A program made the translations under genes and the position numbers. A stretch of DNA of 8,814 nucleotides, from contig JAEXNS010000012.1 in NCBI GenBank assembly GCA_023439605.1, positions 1 through 8,814 of the forward strand. The letters are read 5' to 3'. The DNA comes from Bacillota bacterium (GTDB lineage Bacteria > Bacillota > Clostridia > Oscillospirales > Ruminococcaceae). The first letter of the stretch is position 1. The number at the start of each line of letters is the position of its first letter. The notes under the pieces were generated by a model. That model worked only from the letters and a program-made list of their open reading frames with translations, ran no database searches and was not told the origin of the DNA. This document shows, in pieces, positions 1-4,945 of this stretch.

Positions 1-1113
1 AGTTTGAACATATTAAATAGCTATTTGAATTCTTTTGGCATATCATGTAAACTTACAACATCTCAAAATAGTGCAGTTTATCTTTTGGAAACAGAGAAAG
101 AAAAACCTTTTAATCTATTTATTATTGATTATGAAACTCCTATTGAAGGAGGTTTTAAATTTATAGAAAATCTTAAAAAGAACAATAAAATACTAAATTT
201 TCCAAAAACAATTATGCTTTTACCAAAAATGAGAGAGGATTTGTTAGAACAATTAAGTTTATATGGAATAAATATAGGTGTAAATAAGCCTATAATACCA
301 TCTATCCTTTTTAATGCTATTTTAGATACATTTTCAAGTAAAATTGAACTGGAAAATAGAATGGTTACTCAAGAAAATGATTTATCGGTTCACACAGATA
401 AATTAATTTTACTTGTTGAAGATAACAGAACAAATCAACTAATTGCAAAATCACTATTAGAACAGGCAGGATTTAAAGTTATGATTGCAAATGATGGAGT
501 AGAAGGTGTTGATTTATATAATAAAAATAAGGATAATATAAGCTTGATTCTTATGGATTTACATATGCCAAACTTAAATGGGTATGATGCTTCTAAAGAA
601 ATACGAAAAACATCTCATGAAATTCCTATTGTAGCTATGACAGCAGATGTAATTCAAGGTGTAAAAAATAAATGTGAAGCAAGTGGAATAAATTATTATG
701 TAAGCAAGCCTTTTGAACCAGATACTTTTATTAAAAAAATAAAAGACATTATTGAATCATCAAAAGAAGAAGAAGAAAATATTATTGTTTTAGACAAGGA
801 AAAAGGATTGAAATTTTTAGGAAATAACCAACAAATTTATAATTTGGTTATAAAGGAATACTACAAGGAAAATCAAAATACAAAAGAGAAGCTATCTATC
901 GCAATTTCAGAAAAAAGATATGATGATGCAGCACAGATTATACATAAAATAAAAAGCAGTTCCGCAAATATAGGTGCTACTTCACTTTATAAAATATGTG
1001 TAGTATTTCAAAAGGTTTTAAAAGAAAAAGAAGAAAATGAAATTGAAATACTAAATGTAAAATTTGTAAATATGTTAAATCACGTGCTCGAGGAAATAAA
1101 AGAATCCATATAG
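1..1113 (+). CDS. Hybrid sensor histidine kinase, C-terminal part (REC-REC-HPt), 5' end outside window
   Basis: The reading frame is open from base 1, so the gene begins upstream and only its last 370 codons are visible; numbering here counts the TTG at base 4 as residue 1. Three phosphorelay modules follow in order. A first receiver (about 1-112) lacks its N-terminal acidic pair because of the window edge; it keeps a phosphoacceptor Asp (D42, in IIDYETP) and the conserved Lys (K95), but has Leu (L73) where Thr/Ser is usual. A second, complete receiver (about 132-250) has E139-D140, D185 in LMDLHMP, T213 and K235. An HPt domain (about 262-369) has H314 in HKIKSSSANIGA. This is the BarA-like layout in which phosphate passes His-Asp-His to a separate response regulator. 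The sensor and kinase domains would be upstream. No link to the cas genes is visible, and no clear terminator follows the stop. Confidence 0.93.
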   Translation, partial: SLNILNSYLNSFGISCKLTTSQNSAVYLLETEKEKPFNLFIIDYETPIEGGFKFIENLKKNNKILNFPKTIMLLPKMREDLLEQLSLYGINIGVNKPIIPSILFNAILDTFSSKIELENRMVTQENDLSVHTDKLILLVEDNRTNQLIAKSLLEQAGFKVMIANDGVEGVDLYNKNKDNISLILMDLHMPNLNGYDASKEIRKTSHEIPIVAMTADVIQGVKNKCEASGINYYVSKPFEPDTFIKKIKDIIESSKEEEENIIVLDKEKGLKFLGNNQQIYNLVIKEYYKENQNTKEKLSIAISEKRYDDAAQIIHKIKSSSANIGATSLYKICVVFQKVLKEKEENEIEILNVKFVNMLNHVLEEIKESI

Positions 1114-1183
1114 ATATTTGATTTATGCATTTGACTGAATATCAACTGATTTTGTTTATTATTTACAAAATATAATGTTTATA

Positions 1184-1212
1184 TTGACATAACATTAGAT
1201 ATATGGTAAAAT
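1184..1212 (+). promoter_or_regulatory. Sigma-A-type promoter of the zinc-ribbon gene
   Basis: A perfect -35 box TTGACA (1184-1189) is followed after exactly 17 bases by TAAAAT (1207-1212). A TG dinucleotide one base upstream of the -10 box (1204-1205) gives an extended -10. The predicted transcription start is about 1219, leaving a short leader before the start at 1241. The gene therefore has its own promoter and does not depend on the kinase transcript. Confidence 0.82.
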
Positions 1213-1228
1213 AAATAAAATGAAGTAT

Positions 1229-1235
1229 GGAGGAG
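1229..1235 (+). promoter_or_regulatory. Ribosome binding site that fixes the start of the zinc-ribbon gene
   Basis: GGAGGAG lies five bases before the ATG at 1241. An earlier in-frame ATG at 1220 sits at the predicted transcript start and has no such site, so the 1241 start is preferred. Confidence 0.8.
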
Positions 1236-1240
1236 TTAAA

Positions 1241-1441
1241 ATGGATAAAAAGTGTACTTGTTGCGGAAGTTCTGAGGTTATTTTTGGAAAGGTTTATAGT
1301 ACAGGAGGATTGGTTTTTATTCCAGAAAAGGAAAAAGGATTTATTCATAAAAGTTCCTATATTGATGCATATGCGTGTAAAAAATGTGGAGAAGTATTTG
1401 GATTTAAACTCGCAAATAAGCCTAGCAAATTAACGGATTGA
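1241..1441 (+). CDS. Small zinc-ribbon protein of unknown function (66 aa)
   Basis: The protein is 66 residues long and starts at the ATG served by GGAGGAG. It has two cysteine knuckles that would hold one zinc ion: C5 and C8 (with an extra C7) near the N-terminus, and C46-x2-C49 near the C-terminus. About 37 residues lie between them, including an YSTGG turn and a basic stretch. The form CxxC...CKKCGE with flanking beta-strand residues is that of a zinc ribbon. There is no signal peptide or membrane segment, so it is probably cytoplasmic. It has its own promoter and terminator and so is a one-gene transcription unit. I do not recognise a named family; nucleic-acid binding or a role as a small zinc protein would be guesses. 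It has no evident tie to the cas genes. Confidence 0.82.
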   Translation: MDKKCTCCGSSEVIFGKVYSTGGLVFIPEKEKGFIHKSSYIDAYACKKCGEVFGFKLANKPSKLTD

Positions 1442-1451
1442 TTTTAAAAAT

Positions 1452-1498
1452 AAAAAATATACTGCTGTATTCAAGAAAATACAGCAGTATATTTTTTT
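1452..1498 (+). terminator. Rho-independent terminator after the zinc-ribbon gene
   Basis: A perfect 19-bp inverted repeat (1452-1470 with 1479-1497) has an 8-base loop, a GC-containing core (ACTGCTGT / ACAGCAGT) and an A-tract on the left arm matched by a T-tract on the right. It begins 10 bases after the stop codon. Because of the A-tract it could also end transcription arriving from the right. It separates the upstream unit from the cas region. Confidence 0.93.
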
Positions 1499-1530
1499 AT
1501 TTCAGCAACATGAGCAAAACAAAAATATAT

Positions 1531-1665
1531 ATACCGAAGGTCCAAGGTGACTAGAAAGCACGGTCGACTCCGTAGAGTCGAAACTCTACAAAATTCTGAA
1601 CCTATCATAGAATCTTCAGTTCCCAAATACCGTGCAGAACATATAGCTAAACACGAAGCAACGTA
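1531..1665 (+). ncRNA. Candidate structured RNA (or relic of one) in a GC-rich island upstream of the cas operon
   Basis: This block is about 43% GC by hand count, against about 13% in the 130 bases after it, and holds no open frame longer than 14 codons that I could find on the + strand. A 7-bp helix GCACGGT (1558-1564) with ACCGTGC (1629-1635) closes a branched core. Inside lie either hairpin CGACTC-CGTA-GAGTCG (1565-1580) or the overlapping hairpin GTAGAGT-CGAA-ACTCTAC (1572-1589), then a weaker hairpin CTGAA (1596-1600) with TTCAG (1615-1619). AAAAATA (1521-1527) can pair with TATTTTT (1664-1670) to close the whole. No promoter was found directly ahead of it, and a terminator ends just upstream, so transcription is unproven. 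I recognise no RNA family. It could instead be the structured end of a lost mobile element. The strand is chosen by assumption. Confidence 0.35.
1565..1589 (+). repeat. Two overlapping, mutually exclusive hairpins
   Basis: CGACTC (1565-1570) pairs with GAGTCG (1575-1580) around a CGTA loop. GTAGAGT (1572-1578) pairs with ACTCTAC (1583-1589) around a CGAA loop. The GAGT at 1575-1578 is shared, so only one can form at a time. Both pairings are perfect and visible directly in the sequence; a switching role is inference. Confidence 0.7.
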
Positions 1666-1694
1666 TTTTTAAATTTCATACCATTAAAATCAAT

Positions 1695-1723
1695 ATACTT
1701 TTTAGCTATTTTATAAAAAGTAT
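1695..1723. repeat. 9-bp AT-rich inverted repeat
   Basis: ATACTTTTT (1695-1703) is the exact complement of AAAAAGTAT (1715-1723) across an 11-base loop. No T-run follows on the + strand, so it is not a + strand terminator. Base composition is so skewed that chance is possible. Confidence 0.5.
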
Positions 1724-1784
1724 TAAAAAAATAATAAAAAAATAGTATATTTTTTATGTATCGAAATCTAGAGAATTAATGTTT

Positions 1785-1821
1785 ATAATTATTTATCTTT
1801 GTTTTTATTATAAATAATTAT
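1785..1821. repeat. 12-bp inverted repeat upstream of the cas promoter
   Basis: ATAATTATTTAT (1785-1796) is perfectly complementary to ATAAATAATTAT (1810-1821) with 13 bases between. It ends about 47 bases before the cas -35 box, where a regulator could bind, but it is pure A/T and may be a chance product of composition. Confidence 0.5.
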
Positions 1822-1868
1822 TAATTAATACTTTTTGCATAAATTCTAGTTAATTTTTTTGTTTTTTG

Positions 1869-1897
1869 TTGACATTTTTGATTTATGGGTGTAAAAT
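1869..1897 (+). promoter_or_regulatory. Promoter of the cas operon
   Basis: A perfect -35 box TTGACA (1869-1874) is followed after exactly 17 bases by TAAAAT (1892-1897), the same arrangement as the zinc-ribbon promoter. A T-rich stretch precedes it. The predicted start is about 1904, which gives a leader of only about 25 bases before cas6. No other good promoter is seen inside the operon, so it probably drives all genes from cas6 onward. Confidence 0.82.
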
Positions 1898-1916
1898 GGA
1901 ATGTATAATAATGTTT

Positions 1917-1923
1917 AGGGGGT
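1917..1923 (+). promoter_or_regulatory. Ribosome binding site supporting the TTG start of cas6
   Basis: AGGGGGT ends six bases before the TTG at 1930. The next in-frame ATG (1996) would remove the first beta-strand of Cas6 and has no comparable site, so the TTG is the better start. Confidence 0.75.
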
Positions 1924-1929
1924 AAGTTT

Positions 1930-2652
1930 TTGAAATTAGAGATTGAATTTGAATTGAAGAAAAATGAGTTGCCTATAGAATATAGGCGAGTGTTCATGCA
2001 TGTTTTGAAGAAATGTTTAATTGATATTAAACATTCAAATTATTATGACAAGTATTATGAATTGTCTAAATCTAAAAATTTTACGTTTTCTGTCCAATTG
2101 AATAAACCTAAATTTGAAAAAGAAAAAGTTTTGCTTGGTGGTAATATATTGAAATTACATTTCTCCACGTCCGAAGAATTAACAGGATATATTTTTTATT
2201 GTTCTTTTTTGGAACATAAAAACATTAACTTTGAACTTCCTGAAAACAACAATATGAAAATAACAAAGGTTACAAAATTAAAAGAATCTATGATTAATAA
2301 TAATTGTGCAATTATTAAATTTAGTAGTCCTCTTGCGATAAGAGAACATTATTCTGATAATAAAGATAAATATTATTCTTTTTCAGATGATAAATTTATA
2401 AGCAAATTCCAAATGGTTGTTAAAAATCAATTGATAAAAGAAGGTTTTAAAAATGAATTGACTGAAAATATTAGATTGGAGTTTATTCAGCCAAAAAAAA
2501 CAGTTGTAAAGCATTATGATGTGTTTATTGAGTCTACACTTGGTGTATTTAAGTTACACGCAGATAAGATGATTTTAAATTATTTATCTAAAGCAGGATT
2601 GGGTTCTAGGAAAAGTGAAGGCTTTGGAATGTTTCAAATAATAGAATCATAA
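1930..2652 (+). CDS. cas6: Cas6 CRISPR pre-crRNA endoribonuclease
   Basis: Cas6 cuts the CRISPR transcript within each repeat to release crRNAs, and in type I-B it can stay bound to the 3' repeat end. The protein is 240 residues, normal for the family. The C-terminus carries the hallmark glycine-rich loop (G223, G225, G231, G233 in KAGLGSRKSEGFGMF) of the second ferredoxin-like RAMP fold. H35 sits after the first helix, where Cas6 proteins usually place a catalytic histidine; H24 is an alternative, so the exact residue is inferred. The start is TTG with AGGGGGT upstream. It is the first gene of the operon and is followed after 17 bases by cas8. A short perfect hairpin (GCCTATA-GAA-TATAGGC, 1971-1987) lies within the first 60 coding bases and might affect early translation. 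Confidence 0.93.
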   Translation: MKLEIEFELKKNELPIEYRRVFMHVLKKCLIDIKHSNYYDKYYELSKSKNFTFSVQLNKPKFEKEKVLLGGNILKLHFSTSEELTGYIFYCSFLEHKNINFELPENNNMKITKVTKLKESMINNNCAIIKFSSPLAIREHYSDNKDKYYSFSDDKFISKFQMVVKNQLIKEGFKNELTENIRLEFIQPKKTVVKHYDVFIESTLGVFKLHADKMILNYLSKAGLGSRKSEGFGMFQIIES

Positions 2653-2653
2653 A

Positions 2654-2663
2654 GAGAGGTGAT
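2654..2663 (+). promoter_or_regulatory. Ribosome binding site supporting the GTG start of cas8
   Basis: GAGAGGTGAT ends six bases before the GTG at 2670. The first internal methionine codon of the frame is only at residue 142, so the GTG is needed for a full-length protein. Confidence 0.78.
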
Positions 2664-2669
2664 AAATAA

Positions 2670-4043
2670 GTGAGTGAAAATAATGAACTAAAAAAACTTG
2701 AGTTTATTGATTGGAGATATTCTGCGGCTATAGTTGGCTTGGTTAAATATTTCAATTTTAACAATGATGAATTTGAAAAGATTACATTTAAAAAAAATTT
2801 CGATAGTATAGAATATAATCCTAATGATATATATTTAGAAAGATACTTAGCTTTTGCAGAAAATGAGTTTGGTACAGATTTTTTACATAAATCAATAGAA
2901 GATATTTTGTATAATGAAGCTTTTAACGATGAACAAATAAAGATTGTTAATGATAAATTAGCAGGTAATACAATATTAAAAAAATGTTTTAATAAATTAA
3001 AATTTGATGGTAAAAATAAAGATCAAATTCTAGATATTATTAAGCAAAACAGGGAAGATATAATAAAAGAAACTTTTAAAAATAAGAAAAATATGTATGC
3101 TAACTTTTGTAACTCGAATTTGTTTTTTAAAGATACCCAACCACATTGTAGATTGATAGGATATAATATTGATGAAGGGAGAAAAAGTAAATCAATAGGT
3201 TATAAATTCAATAAAAATAGTTTTGTCTCAAACGATTTTCTGGAATTTGACTTTATTCCATTTGCATTTACAAATACTTATGAAAGTATATTTATAAATA
3301 ACAATTTTGCTTTAAAAGAACTTATTGATTCGAACAATATAATAAAAAAATATATAGATGATGAAAAAGAGTCTAAAGAATCTAAGGCGGGAATAAAATC
3401 GAAAATTATTTTATTTAGAAATATTATGGAAAGTTCAGATTATTTAAACCATGATGTAGAAGTTATTATAAAAAATCGTAATAATTCATATTATGAATCT
3501 TTATTTATAAGGAAAAGTGCTATCAAAATATTAAGGGAAATAAAAAATATTAAATTATTTTCAATTAATATTAAAGTTACAGAAGATTATTATATTTCAG
3601 TTCAAGATAAACTAATAGACAATATACTAAATAATTTAGTTATTGATGAATTGATTGAACTTTTATTAAAAGAAGATATTAAAGTATATAATTATGGTAA
3701 TGTTATTTCAAGGTTAATAGAAATAAATATTAAAATAAAGGGAGTGAAAGAATTGACAAGTGATATGAAATCAGCTTATGGATGTGCAAAAAGAGTAAGT
3801 GAAAAATTTGTTAAAGAAAATAAATCAAATAAAATAAAATCTTATAGACAAAAATTGATAAGTTCCATAATATTTGAAGATTATAGTAGGGTATGTGATA
3901 TTTTATTGCAATTATCTGCTTATTCAGATATTAATTTTGATTTTGCTTATTGTCTTTTTGAAGATTTTGAAAAAAACAAAGATGTTGCATATACATTTAT
4001 TAATGCACTAGAAACAGAAAAAAATAAACAGGAGGAAAAATAA
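2670..4043 (+). CDS. cas8b: Type I-B Cascade large subunit Cas8b (Cst1-like)
   Basis: This is the large subunit of the type I-B Cascade, expected to recognise the PAM and help recruit Cas3. The call rests on position between cas6 and cas7-cas5, on length (457 aa) and on the N-terminal block FIDWRYSAAIVGLVKYFN (about 12-29), which matches the start of Cst1/Cas8b1-like proteins; Cas8 is poorly conserved and no catalytic motif is expected. The CxxC...CxxC zinc finger common in this family is not seen: the central region has only single C147 and C160. The last 96 residues (about 362-457) form an all-helical segment preceded by an internal ribosome binding site, described separately as Cas11. GTG start; the stop lies one base before the cas7 ATG, suggesting translational coupling. 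Very Lys/Asn/Ile-rich, like its neighbours. Confidence 0.85.
   Translation: MSENNELKKLEFIDWRYSAAIVGLVKYFNFNNDEFEKITFKKNFDSIEYNPNDIYLERYLAFAENEFGTDFLHKSIEDILYNEAFNDEQIKIVNDKLAGNTILKKCFNKLKFDGKNKDQILDIIKQNREDIIKETFKNKKNMYANFCNSNLFFKDTQPHCRLIGYNIDEGRKSKSIGYKFNKNSFVSNDFLEFDFIPFAFTNTYESIFINNNFALKELIDSNNIIKKYIDDEKESKESKAGIKSKIILFRNIMESSDYLNHDVEVIIKNRNNSYYESLFIRKSAIKILREIKNIKLFSINIKVTEDYYISVQDKLIDNILNNLVIDELIELLLKEDIKVYNYGNVISRLIEINIKIKGVKELTSDMKSAYGCAKRVSEKFVKENKSNKIKSYRQKLISSIIFEDYSRVCDILLQLSAYSDINFDFAYCLFEDFEKNKDVAYTFINALETEKNKQEEK
3738..3746 (+). promoter_or_regulatory. Internal ribosome binding site inside cas8
   Basis: AAGGGAGTG lies inside the cas8 coding region; its GGGAG core (3740-3744) ends eight bases before an in-frame TTG (3753-3755) and 20 bases before an in-frame ATG (3765). 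It is about as strong as the sites ahead of the operon's full genes. An in-frame GTG (3744-3746) overlaps it and is too close to be the start. Confidence 0.6.
3753..4043 (+). CDS. cas11: Predicted Cas11 small subunit translated from within cas8
   Basis: In several type I systems, including I-B, the small Cascade subunit is made by internal initiation within the cas8 gene. Here a good ribosome binding site (3738-3746) precedes TTG at codon 362 in the cas8 frame, giving a 96-residue protein that shares the cas8 stop; ATG at codon 366 (3765) would give 92 residues. The product is predicted helical and basic at its start (about TSDMKSAYGCAKRVSEKF), with two to three further helices and an acidic tail, which fits Cas11 size and fold. 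Cas11 would line the belly of Cascade and stabilise the displaced strand. No separate small-subunit gene is seen in the operon, which makes this more likely. Which start is used cannot be decided from sequence. Confidence 0.55.
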   Translation: MTSDMKSAYGCAKRVSEKFVKENKSNKIKSYRQKLISSIIFEDYSRVCDILLQLSAYSDINFDFAYCLFEDFEKNKDVAYTFINALETEKNKQEEK

Positions 4044-4044
4044 A

Positions 4045-4932
4045 ATGGAAAATAACGCATTAACATTAACCATTGTTTCAAATATGACAAGCAATTATTC
4101 AGAAGGGTTGGGGAACATTTCTAACGTACAAAAAATATTTAAAAATAAAAAAACATATTCAATGAGAAGTAGAGAAAGTTTAAAAAATTCAATAATGGTT
4201 CAAAGTGGAATGTATGAAGATTTAAAAACTGTTGTTAATGGTGCAACACAAAAAGAAGCATCTGAAACCTTAAATGTATCTAACTGTAGAGCTTTAGAAG
4301 GCGGATATATGACTACATCTAATATCACATATACACGAAATAGTTCGTTTTATTTAACTGATGCGATTTCATGTGAAAGCTTTATAAATGAAACAAGATT
4401 CCATAATAATTTATACATGGCAGATAACTTTGCAAAAGCAAAGGGATTAAATGTTCAAGTTGATGCTGGTAAAGTTGGGTTGATGCCTTATCAGTATGAA
4501 TATGAAAAATCTTTAAAAACTTATAGCATAACTATTGATTTAGAAATGATAGGTGTGGATAAAAATTTTAATACTGAGGCTTCAAATGAAGAAAAATCCA
4601 ATAGGGTGATTTCTTTATTAAATGCAGTTAAAAATTTGAGTTTAGTTGTAAAAGGAAATTTAGATAATGCAGAACCCATATTTGTTGTAGGTGGTTTATC
4701 ATGTAGAAAAACTCATTATTTTGAAAATGTAGTTAAAGTTAAAAATGAAAATTTACTTATTACTAAGGATTTAAAAGATAAAATAAATGATGGATTTAAA
4801 GTTGCACTTTTGGAAGGTGGAACATTTGAAAATGAATCTGAAATTATAAAAGAATTATCACCTACAAGTATATCTGAATTTTTTAATGATTTGATTAATC
4901 AAGTTAGGGAATACTATAAAGTTAATATATAA
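4045..4932 (+). CDS. cas7: Type I-B Cascade backbone subunit Cas7 (Cst2/DevR family)
   Basis: Cas7 polymerises along the crRNA spacer to form the Cascade backbone. The 295-residue length is normal for the Cst2/DevR family. Visible family features are an N-terminal RAMP strand (LTLTIVSNMTSNYSEG, about 6-21), a basic block YSMRSRESLKNSI (38-50) typical of the crRNA-binding part, the GGYMTTSN region (about 86-93) and, near residue 220, GGLSCRKTHYFEN, which is characteristic of this branch. ATG start with GGAGG (4031-4035) nine bases upstream and overlapping the end of cas8. Gaps of one base to cas8 and 13 bases to cas5 place it in the same transcript. GGAGG is among the strongest sites in the operon, which suits the subunit needed in most copies. 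Confidence 0.93.
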   Translation: MENNALTLTIVSNMTSNYSEGLGNISNVQKIFKNKKTYSMRSRESLKNSIMVQSGMYEDLKTVVNGATQKEASETLNVSNCRALEGGYMTTSNITYTRNSSFYLTDAISCESFINETRFHNNLYMADNFAKAKGLNVQVDAGKVGLMPYQYEYEKSLKTYSITIDLEMIGVDKNFNTEASNEEKSNRVISLLNAVKNLSLVVKGNLDNAEPIFVVGGLSCRKTHYFENVVKVKNENLLITKDLKDKINDGFKVALLEGGTFENESEIIKELSPTSISEFFNDLINQVREYYKVNI

Positions 4933-4945
4933 AGGTTGTGAGTAA

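Larger units (their letters stand above)
1671..1860. other. AT-rich gene-free spacer before the cas promoter
   Basis: About 190 bases of very AT-rich DNA (about 13% GC in 1671-1800) follow the GC-rich island. I see no gene here. It contains two inverted repeats listed separately, plus a 12-base pair of complementary segments (1715-1726 with 1825-1836, the motif TTAATACTTTTT). The T-rich stretch at 1851-1867, directly before the -35 box, could act as an UP element. No CRISPR repeat is recognisable. Confidence 0.6.

Noticed and set aside
273..294. TATAGG...CCTATA inverted repeat in the kinase gene
   Set aside because: Only six pairs with a ten-base loop in AT-rich coding sequence; readily explained by chance.
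1113..1145. Possible terminator after the kinase gene
   Set aside because: Two competing pairings of five to six A/T-rich pairs with loops of 18-19 bases and no following T-run; too weak to call.
1163..1348. Minus-strand open frame of 61 codons over the zinc-ribbon promoter and gene
   Set aside because: It lies across a strong + strand promoter and a gene with a good ribosome binding site and zinc motifs; its own composition is low-complexity and no start signal was seen.
1227..1433. Alternative + strand frame of 68 codons overlapping the zinc-ribbon gene
   Set aside because: It starts inside the ribosome binding site region of the real gene and gives no recognisable motif; the other frame has paired CxxC knuckles.
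1510..1554. Mini-frame of 14 codons at the left of the GC-rich island
   Set aside because: No ribosome binding site precedes it, it directly follows a terminator, and the product matches nothing I know.
1904..1909. TATAAT just before cas6 as an alternative -10 box
   Set aside because: No acceptable -35 box lies 16-18 bases upstream, and the resulting leader would barely include the ribosome binding site; the TTGACA-17-TAAAAT promoter explains the region better.
1501..1929. CRISPR array or leader
   Set aside because: No direct repeats of 25-40 bases with regular spacing occur here or elsewhere in the window; the host array must lie outside.
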